Shown here: piece after piece, positions 46,216-56,846 of the stretch
How the letters are laid out: each line of letters starts with the position of its first letter
Position numbering within the stretch: position 1 is the stretch's first letter
Source: Rhabditoides inermis
Lineage: Eukaryota > Nematoda > Chromadorea > Rhabditida > Rhabditidae
Assembly: GCA_963966185.1 (NCBI GenBank)
Contig: CAWZYM010000346.1
Location: forward strand, 288,501-352,500
DNA: 64,000 nt
Reading direction: 5' to 3'
Position numbers and translations under genes: made by a program
The notes under the pieces: generated by a model
Database searches by the model: none
What the model saw: only the letters and a program-made list of their open reading frames with translations
Told to the model about the DNA's origin: nothing

Positions 46216-48363
46216 ATATGTCCTTTTGTTGAATTTCATAGAAATTTTCTCTCTCGTCTTCATACATGTAACATGTTCTTCTCTCATTATTTCATCAATT
46301 TCATTTCAAATTTTTTCGATATTTTCTCGTTCTCTCGTTCTCTCCTTCCATTCCTTCCCTCCTTCTCTCCTTCTTTCCTTCTCTCCTCCTCTCCTTTCCT
46401 CCTTCTCTCCTCCCATTCCTTCCCTCCTTCTCTCCTTCTCCCCTTCTCTCCTCCTCTCCTCCTCTCCTTCCCTCCTTCCCTCCTTCCCTCCTTCTTTCCT
46501 TCTCTCTTTCTCTCGTTCTCTCTTTCTCTCGTTCTCTCTTTCTCTCGTTCTCTCGTTATCCCTTTCTCTCTTTCTCTCGTTCTCTAGTTCTCTCGTTCTC
46601 TCTTTCTCCCTTTCTCTCTTTTCTCTCTTTCTCTCGTTCTCTCTTTTCTCTCTTTTCTCTCTTTCTCTCGTTCTCTCTTTCTCTCGTTCTCTCGTTCTCT
46701 CGTTCTCTCGTTCTCTCGTTCTCTCCGTCTCTCCGTCTCTCCTTCTCTCCTTCCCTCCTTCCCCCCTTCTCCCTTTCTCTCTTTCTCTCGTTCTCTCGTT
46801 CTCTCGTTATCTAGTTCTCTCGTTATTTCGTTTTCTCTTTCTCTCGTTCTCTCGTTCTCTCGTTCTCTCGTTCTCTCGTTCTCTCGTTCTCTCGTTCTCG
46901 CGTGTCTCCTTCTCTTCTTCTCTCCTTCCCTCCTTCCCTCCTTCTCCCTTTCTCTTTTTCTCTAGTTCTCCAGTTCTCTCTTTCTCTCGTTCTCTCTTTC
47001 TCTCTTTCTCTCTTTCTCTCTTTCTCTCGTTCTCTCGTTCTCTCGTTCTCTCGTTTCTCGTTCTCTCGTTCTCTCGTTTTCTCCGTCTCTCCGTCTCTCC
47101 TTCTCTTCTTCCCTCCTTCCCTCCTACCACCCTCCTTCTCTCTTTCTCTCGTTCTCTCGTTCTCTAGTTATATCGTTCTCTCTTTCTTTCGTTCTCTCTT
47201 TCTCTTGTTCTCTCTTTCTCTTGTTTTCTCGTTCTCTCGTTCTCTCGTTCTCTCGTTCTCTCTTTATCTCGTTCTCTCTTTCTATCCTTCTCTCGTTCTC
47301 TCGTTCTCTCGTTCTCTCCGTCTCTCCTTCTCTTCTTCCCTCCTTCTCTCCTTCTCTCTTTCTCTCTTTCTCTCGTTCTCTATTTCTCTCGTTATATCGT
47401 TATATCGTTCTCTCTTTTTCTCGTTCTCTCGTGCTCTCGTTTTCTCGTTCTCTCGTTGTCTCGTTGTCTCGTTGTCTCGTTCTCTCGTTGTCTCGTTCTC
47501 TCCTTCTTTCCTTCCCTCCTTCCCGCCTTCTCACTTTCTCTCTTTCTCTCGTTCTCTAGTTCTCTCGTTATATCGTTCTCTCTTTCACTCGTTTTCTCTT
47601 TCTATCGGTTTCTCTTTCTCTCGTTCTCTCATTATCTCTTTCTCTCTTTCTCTCTTTCTCTCTTTCTCTCTTTCTCTCTTTCTCTCTTTCTCTCTTTCTC
47701 TCTTTCTCTCTTTCTCTCTTTCTCTATTTCTCTCTTTCTCTCTTTCTCTTTTTTCTCTAGTTCTCTCCTTCTCTCCTTCTCTTCTTCTCTCCATCCCTCC
47801 TTCCCTCCTTCTCCCTTTCTCTCTTTCTCTCGTTCTCTAGCTCTCTCGTTATATCGTTCTCTCTTTCTCTCGTTTTCTCTTTCTCTCGTTTTCTCGTTTT
47901 CTCGTTCTCTCTTTCTCTCTTTCTCTCTTTCTCTCCTTCCCTCCTTCCCTCCTCCTCCCATTCTCTCTTTCTCTCGTTCTCTAATTCTCTCGTTATATCG
48001 TTCTCGCTTTCTCTCGTTCTCTCTTTATCTCTTTCTCTCTTTCTTTCGTTCTCTAGTTCTCTCGTTCTCTCTTTCTATCCTTCTCTTCTTCTCTCCATCC
48101 CTCCTTCCCTCCTTCTCCCTTTCTCTCTTTCTCTCGTTCTCTAGCTCTCTCGTTCTCTTTTTATATCTTTCTCTCTTTCTCTGGTTCTCTCGTTCTCTCG
48201 TTCTCTCTTTCTATCCTTCTCTCGTTCTCTCGTTCTCTCGTTCTCTCCGTCTCTCCTTCCCTCCTTCCCTCCTCTCTTTTTCTCCTTTTCTCTCGTTATA
48301 TCGTTCTCTCGTTCTCTCGTTCTCTCGTTCTCTCGTTCTCTCGTTCTCTCTTTCTCTCTCCCC
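46216..48363 (+). repeat. 2-kb pyrimidine tract (CTTT/CGTT-CTCTC)
   Basis: Almost pure C/T with regular CTCTCGTTCTCTC and CTCTCTTTCTCTC words and blocks of CTCCTTCCCTCC every few hundred bases. All three plus frames stay open for long distances because of composition; none is a gene. It follows the foldback element after ATATATGTCCTTTTGTTG. Confidence 0.9.
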
Positions 48364-48735
48364 TTACTAAATTCCTACTGATCGCAGCCACCAAAGTACA
48401 TCTGTCTCTCTCCAAACAGCGTGCTCTCTCGCGTGCTCTCGCGCTCGCCCGCCAGCAGAGGGCTAGCTATCAGCTAGCGTGACTGGAAACGACACCCACC
48501 CACACGCTGGCCTTTCGCCTAGTGCGAGTGCGAGATCGCTCATAACTTCTTTCGGAGAAAAGATACAAAGATGCCGTCAATTAGTGATCTGCCCTATGGA
48601 ACCGTGCGAATCTAACTAACATAAATTGGAAGACTTCACATTGTTGCTAACATGTCCTTTGGATATCGCTACTTGAAAATTCTGGCGCGAGCCTTATTTT
48701 AACCCAAGAGAGAGGGCGCTGCGCGCCCTCTCTAA
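48364..48735. other. Unique segment ending in a hairpin and CTAA
   Basis: Unique 340 bp without a gene, ending with arms AGAGAGGGCGC (48709-48719) and GCGCCCTCTCT (48723-48733) and then CTAA at 48732-48735. The end abuts the 64-bp satellite exactly. A GC hairpin followed by CTRR next to a host T is the form of a Helitron 3' end. Confidence 0.5.
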
Positions 48736-49961
48736 TATTGTAACTGCAGTGGAGACATGAGAGTAGACAGAAGAGAGCATCGAACTGTCTCTAGAAAATT
48801 ATTGTAACTGCAGTGGAGACATGAGAGTAGACAGAAGAGAGCATCGAACTGTCTCTAGAAAATTATTGTAACTGCAGTGGAGACATGAGAGTAGACAGAA
48901 GAGAGCATCGAACTGTCTCTAGAAAATTATTGTAACTGCAGTGGAGACATGAGAGTAGACAGAAGAGAGCATCGAACTGTATTTAGAAAATTATTGTAAC
49001 TGCAGTGGAGACATGAGAGTAGACAGAAGAGAGCATCGAACTGTCTCTAGAAAATTATTGTAATTGCAGTGGAGACATGAGAGTAGACAGAAGAGAGCAT
49101 CGAACTGTATTTAGAAAATTATTGTAACTGCAGTGGAGACATGAGAGTAGACAGAAGAGTGCATCGAACTGTCTCTAGAAAATTATTGTAACTGCAGTGG
49201 AGACATGAGAGTAGACAGAAGAGAGCATCGAACTGTCTCTAGAAAATTATTGTAACTGCAGTGGAGACATAAGAGTAGACAGAAGAGAGCATCGAACTGT
49301 CTCTAGAAAATTATTGTAACTGCAGTGGAGACATGAGAGTAGACAGAAGAGAGCATCGAACTGTCTCTAGAAAATTATTGTAACTGCAGTGGAGACATGA
49401 GAGTAGACAGAAGAGAGCATCGAACTGTCTCTAGAAAATTATTGTAACTGCAGTGGAGACATGAGAGTAGACAAAAGAGAGCATCGAACTGTCTCTAGAA
49501 ACATATTGTAACTGCAGTGGAGACATGAGAGTAGACAGAAGAGAGCATCGAACTGTCTCTAGAAAATTATTGTAACTGCAGTGGAGACATGAGAGTAGAC
49601 AGAAGAGAGCATCGAACTGTCTCTAGAAAATTATTGTAACTGCAGTGGAGACATGAGAGTAGACAGAAGAGAGCATCGAACTGTCTCTAGAAAATTATTG
49701 TAACTGCAGTGGAGACATGAGAGTAGACAGAAGAGAGCATCGAACTGTATTTAGAAAATTATTGTAACTGCAGTGGAGACATGAGAGTAGACAGAAGAGA
49801 GCATCGAACTGTCTCTAGAAAATTATTGTAACTGCAGTGGATACATGAGAGTAGACAGAAGAGAGCATCGAACTGTCTCTAGAAAATTATTGTAACTGCA
49901 GTGGAGACATGAGAGTAGACAGAAGAGAGCATCGAACTGTCTCTAGAAAATTATTGTAATG
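48736..49961 (+). repeat. 64-bp satellite array 2
   Basis: About 19 copies in the same orientation as array 1, with the variant GAACTGTATTTAG shared by three units. The left edge TATTGTAACTGC continues the phrase interrupted at 45726, so arrays 1 and 2 were one array before the 3-kb insertion. Confidence 0.95.
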
Positions 49962-50312
49962 ACGGATTTCTCACGGATATTTCAAGGATTTTTATTATGA
50001 CGGGTTTCTATTTGATGGATTTCTCACGGATTTCTCACGGGTTTTTCACGGAATTCTCACGGATTTGACGGATTTCTCACGAATGTTTATTCTTACGGAT
50101 TTCTCACGGATATTTCACTTTTCTATGTGACGGATTTCTTTTTGACGGATTTCTCACGGATCTCACGGATATTTCACGGATATCTATTCTTACGGATTTC
50201 TCACGGATATTTCACGGATTTGTTTTCTGACGGGTTTCTATTTGACGGATTTCTCACGGATTTCTCACGGATATTTCACGGATTTTTGTTATGACGGGTT
50301 TCTATTTGACAA
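49962..50312 (+). repeat. ACGGAT satellite, forward arm
   Basis: Same words as block 1, starting TGACGGATTTCTCACGG directly after the 64-bp array. Confidence 0.9.
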
Positions 50313-50757
50313 TAAAAAATCAGTCAGAAACTCGTCAGAAAACAAACCCGTGAATCCGTAAAAAGTTAACTCCGTGAGAAATCCGTAAGTATAGATATCC
50401 GTGAGAAATCCGTCAAATCTGTGAGAAATCCGTGAGAAAATCGTAAGAAATTAAGTCCGTGAGAAATCCGTGAGAATAGATATCCGTGAGAAAACCGTGA
50501 GATCCGTGAGAAATCCGTCAAAAAGAAATCCGTCAAATAGAAAAGTGAAATATCCGTGAGAAATCCGTAAGAATAAACATTCGTGAGAAATCCGTCAAAT
50601 CCGTGAGAATTCCGTGAAAAACCCGTGAGAAATCCGTGAGAAATCCGTCAAATAGAAACCCGTCATAATAAAAATCCTTGAAATATCCGTGAGAAATCCG
50701 TCAAATAAAAAATCAGTCAGAAACTCGTCAGAAAACAAACCCGTGAATCCGTAAAAA
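50313..50757 (-). repeat. ACGGAT satellite, reverse arm
   Basis: Reverse complement of the same satellite (AAATCCGTGAGAAATCCGTC, AATCAGTCAGAAACTCG). The orientation flips at TTTCTATTTGAC/AATAAAAAATCAG. Confidence 0.9.
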
Positions 50758-51125
50758 GTCTCCACTGCAGTTACAATAGTTTTCTAGAGACAGTTCGATG
50801 CTCTCTTCTGTCTACTCTCATGTCTCCACTGCAGTTACAATAATTTTCTAGAGACAGTTCGATGCTCTCTTCTGTCTACTCTCATGTCTCCACTGCAGTT
50901 ACAATAATTTTCTAGAGACAGTTCGATGCTCTCTTCTGTCTACTCTTATGTCTCCACTGCAGTTACAATAATTTTCTAGAGACAGTTCGATGCTCTCTTC
51001 TGTCTACTCTCATGTCTCCACTGCAGTTACAATAATTTTCTAGAGACAGTTCGATGCGCTCTTCTGTCTACTCTCATGTCTCCACTGCAGTTACAATAAT
51101 TTTCTAGAGACAGTTCGATGCTCTA
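50758..51125 (-). repeat. 64-bp satellite array 3, reversed
   Basis: About 5.7 copies of the 64-bp unit in reverse orientation (TCTCCACTGCAGTTACAATA, TTTTCTAGAGACAGTTCGAT). Confidence 0.95.
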
Positions 51126-51245
51126 TTTTCCGTTTTTTTTGTATTATCGATTCATAATAAGGACAATCTCAAACGGTGATGCATACATAACTTAGGGGTT
51201 CTTTAAAATAGAAATGTTTCTGAAACCTACATGTAATGTGGAAAA

Positions 51246-52281
51246 CCTCTCCCTCTCCCTCTCCCTCTCCCTCTCCCTCTCCCTCTCCCTCTCCCTCTCC
51301 CTCTCCCTCTCCCTCTCCCTCTCCCTCTCCCTCTCCCTCTCCCTCTCCCTCTCTCTCTCCCTCTCCCTCTCCCTCTCCCTCTCCCTCTCCCTCTCCCTCT
51401 CCCTCTCCCTCTCCCTCTCCCTCTCCCTCTCCCTCTCCCTCTCCCTCTCCCTCTCCCTCTCCCTCTCCCTCTCCCTCTCCCTCTCCCTCTCCCTCTCCCT
51501 CTCCCTCTCCCTCTCCCTCTCCCTCTCCCTCTCCCTCTCCCTCTCCCTCTCCCTCTCCCTCTCCCCTCTCCCTCTCCCTCTCCCTCTCCCTCTCCCTCTC
51601 CCTCTCCCTCTCCCTCTCCCTCTCCCTCTCCCTCTCCCTCTCCCTCTCCCTCTCCCTCTCCCTCTCCCTCTCCCTCTCCCTCTCCCTCTCCCTCTCCCTC
51701 TCCCTCTCCCTCTCCCTCTCCCTCTCCCTCTCCCTCTCCCTCTCCCTCTCCCTCTCCCTCTCCCTCTCCCTCTCCCTCTCCCTCTCCCTCTCCCTCTCCC
51801 TCTCCCTCTCCCTCTCCCTCTCCCTCTCCCTCTCCCTCTCCCTCTCCCTCTCCCTCTCCCTCTCCCTCTCCCTCTCCCTCTCCCTCTCCCTCTCCCTCTC
51901 CCTCTCCCTCTCCCTCTCCCTCTCCCTCTCCCTCTCCCTCTCCCTCTCCCTCTCCCTCTCCCTCTCCCTCTCCCTCTCCCTCTCCCTCTCCCTCTCCCTC
52001 TCCCTCTCCCTCTCCCTCTCCCTCTCCCTCTCCCTCTCCCTCTCCCTCTCCCTCTCCCTCTCCCTCTCCCTCTCCCTCTCCCTCTCCCTCTCCCTCTCCC
52101 TCTCCCTCTCCCTCTCCCTCTCCCTCTCCCTCTCCCTCTCCCTCTCCCTCTCCCTCTCCCTCTCCCTCTCCCTCTCCCTCTCCCTCTCCCTCTCCCTCTC
52201 CCTCTCCCTCTCCCTCTCCCTCTCCCTCTCCCTCTCCCTCTCCCTCTCTCCCTCTCCCTCTCCCTCTCCCTCTCCCTCTCC
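51246..52281 (+). repeat. (CCCTCT)n hexanucleotide array, about 170 copies
   Basis: Nearly perfect CCCTCT repeats for 1035 bp with only three visible faults (about 51350, 51562 and 52247). Every reading frame is open and encodes dipeptide repeats (PL, SP, LS; GE, ER, RG), so the long ORFs are meaningless as genes unless shown otherwise. The minus strand (AGAGGG)n has GGG runs able to form G-quadruplex or triplex structures. It is not a known telomere repeat. Confidence 0.95.
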
Positions 52282-52800
52282 AAAACAAAATGCCGGGTTC
52301 GCTCCGAGTCGCCTCCGACAAAAAACTGGCGCGAAACTCAAATCGCTAAAGTTGATATTTCTCACTACGTTTTTCTAAGTTTTTATTTATAACCATATTA
52401 AATGTATTTACGACTGTAAATAAGTTAAAAGATGCAAGCAAAAATTGGGTGATATACCTTCATATATTTGTATTAATAACTACTATGTACTTATTCGATT
52501 CGATTCGATAATTGAACTTATGGTGTAGAAATTTGGCGCTCACGTCCACGTCGTGCTCCCGGGAGTCGTGTTTGGGTATTCAAACTATCGGGAGGAGTTC
52601 AGGTGTTGGCTACTTTTGAGTACGAATCGCCGAATCGACCGAACGTGCGGATGACTTTATTCAATGCAAGTACTGCAACGCACCACCCACTTCTAGGTCT
52701 TCTAGCGCTGGGTGACTAGTGATGGCGGTCATATCTCCACCTCCGACAACGTCAACATGATCATCATCGACTCTCATCTACGTGGATGCAGAAGTTCGAG
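52282..52800. other. Sparse unique sequence
   Basis: No gene is seen. GAGTCGCCTCCGAC (52306-52319) is the inverted form of a word repeated at 53471 and 53550. Confidence 0.4.
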
Positions 52801-53116
52801 AGACGAAGACAAGCATGGTGTCAGCGCATGCGGCAACCGGAGATGCCAAGGAGGTGGAGAAGGACGAGTTCTTTGACTAGCTAGCCAAGACATCTCTGGC
52901 AGCCAAGAAATTTCTTTGCTACGTGATGTGCAGCGCAGCTGGAGAAGCAAAGAAAAAAGGATGCACGAGAGAAGAGTCTACCGTCAGCTTCGCCAGCAAC
53001 TTCGCCAGGGTCAAACTCAAAGCGGTGCTGCGGAGGATCTTGAAGGAGCAGTGGGGGAGGAATGGATGAGGAGGATCATGGAGTTTGGAGACATGGGAGA
53101 GCGGGGTGCCAGCTAA
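52761..53116 (+). pseudogene. RTE-type LINE endonuclease fragment
   Basis: The plus frame through 52815-52877 reads MVSAHAATGDAKE, VEKDEFFD and then a stop (TAG 52878). This matches the SAHAPTE..KDEFYD segment that follows a beta strand in the APE-type endonuclease domain of RTE-clade LINEs. The same frame stays open to about 53067 after the stop (CSAAGEAKKKGC, LKAVLRRILKEQW) but no longer resembles the family. Surrounding sequence gives no further domain. It is a dead fragment; its link to the LINE at 63886 is unknown. Confidence 0.45.
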
Positions 53117-53470
53117 GCGTTCTGTGTGTTGAAGGATTGAAGCACTACAACGGGAAGTCGTCCGTCATCTCTGAAGGTGCGTCACTCGTCACCGGAAAAG
53201 CAGCGTGCGTGTTGTGAGCCGGTAACTCCGACCGCCTACTCAACCAGCCGTGTCTGTACGCCCACATCGTCGCGCTGACCTGATATGGCGGGCCCACAAA
53301 CCATGGAGTAGCCTGTGTGATTACGTGTAGTCTTCATATACGTGTTGTTACGTATGGATGTCTTGAAAGTGGTACAATTCTTGTTTAATATTACAAAAAC
53401 ACAAATGAAACATCGATCTACCACATTTCGCTTTCAAATCAGATGAAATCGGAGGATTGTCGGCGGCGAG

Positions 53471-53569
53471 TCGGAGGCGACTCGCCCGCTCCCAAAGACG
53501 GCCCCGCCCACTTTGAAAGGGTGCCAAAGTGGGCGGAGACCGTGTTTTGTCGGAGGCGACTCGCCCGCT
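53471..53569. repeat. 20-bp direct repeat around an 11-bp-stem hairpin
   Basis: TCGGAGGCGACTCGCCCGCT occurs at 53471-53490 and 53550-53569. Between them are arms CCGCCCACTTT (53504-53514) and AAAGTGGGCGG (53526-53536). It may be a small GC-rich element with flanking duplications, but nothing more can be said. Confidence 0.7.
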
Positions 53570-54355
53570 TGTACACGCTTGCCGTTAGAGAGCGCAAGAG
53601 TGAAGAGAGTGCGAGGCGGATGGAATTCGATAGACATGCGAGAGCACGCGATGAAAATCAAATTCGAAGTTTCGCGCGCGCGCATTTTTCAAATGCGGTG
53701 GTGTACCCGCGTAGTGGGGAAACTAACTATTCCTCGGAACGTATAAACTCACATGTATATGTTGTTTGATGAACAAATAGTGTGTGTCAGTGATTGGAGA
53801 GGCGAACTGACCCTAAATGACCGCACATTAACTAGAATGTTGAGATGCTATTATCATTTAAAATCAAGCACTTTTCCGCAATCGGTATATCTGAATAAGA
53901 CAGCACAATCGTGATGATAGGAATCATACAGTTGTTCCTAAGATGGTTGATACATAGACTAACGCCGGGGAAAGACAAGTAAGCTGACGAGGTTAGTGGA
54001 GGGAAGACGATACTTGATCGATAATCATTCATTCAACGATTGGAGTACAATTTTTACGAGTACAGCTCCACGTATTCCTTTGCTTCCATGGCAATTAGTA
54101 TTTTTCCGCGCCATAGCTGCTTCCACTTCGCTTCACTGGTTTTTCGGGAAGGATCATTGTCGCTGATCGATCATTCGACGGCGGCGGAGCAAATTGTAGA
54201 CCCGTCCGCGCGCCGTGGGGAACAGAAGAAGAAGCAAAACAGAAGAAGAAGAAACTGTTTTCGGTAGTATAGGTTAGTATCCGCGTCTGTCTATCTACCA
54301 GTGTCTCTATCAGTTGAGATAAAGATTGTTACTTATAATGAGTTTTATCACATAC
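53570..54355. other. Sequence related to the cluster, no gene
   Basis: TGTGTGTCAGTG and GGCGAACTGACCCTAAATG (53780-53820) match the sequence just 3' of exon 1 in the secreted-protein genes. 53930-54030 matches, reversed, the interior of the 821-bp element. None of exons 2-5 is present. Confidence 0.45.
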
Positions 54356-54382
54356 TAGAAAGAGAAGAAAAAGAGCGAGCAT
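54356..54382 (-). pseudogene. Orphan first exon of the secreted-protein family
   Basis: ATG at 54382 starts MLALFLLFL and is followed by a GTATGT donor. Position, length (27 nt) and surroundings (AGAGCGAGCATTGGAGAG upstream, conserved leader to 54560 and upstream region to 54900) match exon 1 of copies A-E. No other exon of the family was found downstream, so it is a remnant or the start of a strongly changed gene. Confidence 0.55.
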
Positions 54383-54699
54383 TGGAGAGAACCCGGAAGA
54401 ACAGACGCTCCGATGTATATGAAGCTGTAGGTTTTGTTCAGCACTAAAACTTTTGATGTATAGTGTCGCATTCAGTTTCGGCGTCTAGCGCTTGGAGACG
54501 GCGGTTTTTTCGAGGAAAAAGAAATAAATAAATATAAAGTTTTTACAGTGTACGCAGTGAAACTATGTGTAAGTGTGATCCCAATTTCGCAATCGAGATC
54601 AATGTGTGACTGTTTGTACATTCACAACAATCGAGTCTGGAGACTAGAATCAGCAGAATGAATGATAAACTATGAAGAGTGAGAAAGAGAGTGTGTAAA

Positions 54700-54900
54700 G
54701 AGATAAACCGCTTGACTGAAACCGAAAAAGAAGGAGATACGAAGATTTTACACGCTTTTCAAAAACAAACTGTGTTGTCTCGAACTAGAAGGCTGTGATG
54801 ACGACGCAACCAAGCGACGAGAAGCACAAAAATGAAGGACAAAAAATGTGTAGTTGTGTACTTTTTCATTCAAAACCACAAAACAGCGAAGCGGGCTTAT
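54700..54900 (-). promoter_or_regulatory. Upstream region homologous to the cluster promoters
   Basis: GATAAACCGCTTGACTGAA, GAAGGCTGTGATGACGACGC and CAAGCGACGAGAAGC match the upstream block of copy A (21890-22065) and of each unit. Confidence 0.4.
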
Positions 54901-55729
54901 TAGCAGTCGAACCACCAAAAAAACTTTGTGCGGTCCGGTGATTCAGTGGATTTTACACGACACTATATGATCCTACTTCCTACCAGTCCACCCTGGTTGA
55001 CACAACGGCGAGAGAAGCCAAGAAGTGCCACAACAGCCTATCCCCCTCTTTCACCCACTAGATGTTACCAATCCCCAAAATGTCCACACTACTCAAATAC
55101 GCGAAACACGAGCATGAGCATTAACATATTTATTGCCGGGGTTTGACGGGTGAGAGAGAGTACTGAGACGAGAGGAGGGCGGGTCGAGCCACAAACCAAG
55201 CGGGCCCGGCCCCCACGGGGCGCTGTTGGCGGGGCCACGACGGCTATCGCCGACAAACTTCATTAATGATGTAAATAAAATTGCAAAGGGCCTATTTCTG
55301 ACAATTTATGATCATTTATGCATCAATAAACGGTTGTTCAAAGACTGAACGAAAGTTCTACGTGCGCGCAGTGATCAGAAACGATAAGCAAACGCTCTGA
55401 ACGCAATTTTTTTTCCTTTTCCGCCTATCTGCGCACTCTTCTTTTCGTGTGCTCTCTGTCGTTCTCTCGCATGTGTCGTCGGCAAAAGGGTCGATGAACG
55501 GTTAGGAGAAATTGAATAGGCCCCTGTATCTTCGAAAACAAAACTCTTGATCAAACGTCGAGTTCTGCAATTAGTTTTCCGTTAATGTTAAACACAAGCA
55601 GCATTGCAAATCAATTTTATCCGGCAAAACGTTAGTAGAAAGGAAAAAAACAAGTCTGCAAACGGAAGTCTGTACTTGAACGCGTTACATCCTGCCAGTC
55701 CTTGAAAGAGTACTCGATTGAAGTGAGAA

Positions 55730-55787
<58 letters not shown>

Positions 55788-55858
55788 AAGAGAGAGAGAG
55801 AAAGTGAGAGAAGAGAGAGAGAGAGTGTGTGTGAGAGAGAGAGAGAGAGATAACTGAC
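54901..55858. other. No clear gene; GA microsatellite at the end
   Basis: I see no supported gene. A GC-rich stretch at 55185-55250 contains GGGCCCGGCCCCCACGGGG. 55735-55850 is GA/GACA microsatellite. Confidence 0.4.
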
Positions 55859-56182
55859 TTGTACACGCATTCATCGAGTTGCAGTCCGATCCAATGAGCT
55901 TCCCTCTTCTGTCCGTTCATAGTGTCGATCCACAATTGCTCCCCCACTTCCTGGCGAAATCGAGATTCAATTCAATTCAATTCAACTCAATTCGACAACT
56001 ATTCGCTATCGCACTATGTGATCATAACTCAAACATCAAATATTCACAGAGTAGCGCCGGGAAGCAAAATTATAGTATAATGGGATTATGAAGGAAAACG
56101 AAAAAGCAAAAAAAAAGCTCACCATTTGATGGTGCATGATCACCGAGAAGTGCGTGTCCTCAGCGGCCAACCCTAACGCGGT
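55859..56182 (-). CDS. Two exons of an unrecognised gene (partial)
   Basis: Exon 56182-56123 follows CATTTCAG and ends at a GTGAGC donor after exactly 20 codons (TALGLAAEDTHFSV then IMHHQM). Exon 55950-55859 follows TTCGCCAG and, in phase, reads EVGEQLWIDTMNGQKREAHW and IGLQLDECVYK before GTCAGT. The intron is 172 bp. WIGL and the Trp pattern faintly suggest a C-type lectin-like fold; I cannot support it. A following exon with KDWQDVT near 55690-55730 has uncertain phase. The 5' exons were not found. Confidence 0.35.
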
Positions 56183-56239
56183 CTGAAATGGGAAACAGTA
56201 CAGCACTTTTCTGACAAAGTAGTAGTAGGGAGAGTGTGT

Positions 56240-56550
56240 TCAACTGGAAGAGAAAGAGAGTGGGGTCAGTCTTGTGTAGCAGTGGGTCTGTCGGATATCC
56301 TTTACTCACATTTCAGCTCGCAAGAAAAGTGCCCCAGGCCCTCTGCTCTACATTGAACAAGTAAGGGCTCAATCGCTTTGTGCTCCGTAAAAATGATCAC
56401 GTCAACATTGATTGGAGGCCCTCATCTAGAGATTTGGCCCTGTTTTGTTCACATTGAAGCGGAGAGTCTGGGGCACTTGCGAGCTGAAAAGTGATTAGAG
56501 GGAGACTGACCCCACTCTCTAAACGTTCTCTTCCAATTCATTGTCAACAC
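56240..56550. mobile_element. 310-bp foldback element
   Basis: The left arm contains GGAAGAGAAAGAGAGTGGGG, TTCAGCTCGCAAG and TGCCCCAG; the right arm carries the reverse complements (CCACTCTC, CTTGCGAGCTGAA, CTGGGGCA). Arms are about 110 bp and imperfect. No gene is present. Confidence 0.65.
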
Positions 56551-56611
56551 GGGCACTCTCCTCAGATCACTCTAAAGCTACAGTACCCTACCCTATAGTA
56601 CAGATGTACCG

Positions 56612-56615
56612 TGGC

Positions 56616-56694
<79 letters not shown>

Positions 56695-56765
56695 AACGGT
56701 GAGAGAAGGAGAGAACAGAGGGAGAGAGAAAGAACAGAGGGAAATATATATATATATATATATTA
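56612..56765 (+). repeat. GA then TA microsatellite
   Basis: GAGAGA from 56612 to about 56692, degenerate GA to 56740, then ATATATATATATATATAT. Confidence 0.95.
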
Positions 56766-56846
56766 GTTTTTGATATAATCCAGATGAATTGTCATAATTG
56801 AGCACATTTTAAAAAATTCTATGAAATTTAACAAAAGGACATATAT

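Noticed and set aside
46226..48370. Long Ser/Leu/Phe-rich open frames
   Set aside because: Pure pyrimidine repeat; stop codons cannot arise easily. No start context, introns or domains.
51246..52281. Telomere repeat
   Set aside because: CCCTCT is not a known telomeric unit and the array is internal, flanked by unrelated sequence.
51169..52392. Open frames of 360-398 codons on both strands
   Set aside because: They are translations of the (CCCTCT)n array and occur in all frames by composition.
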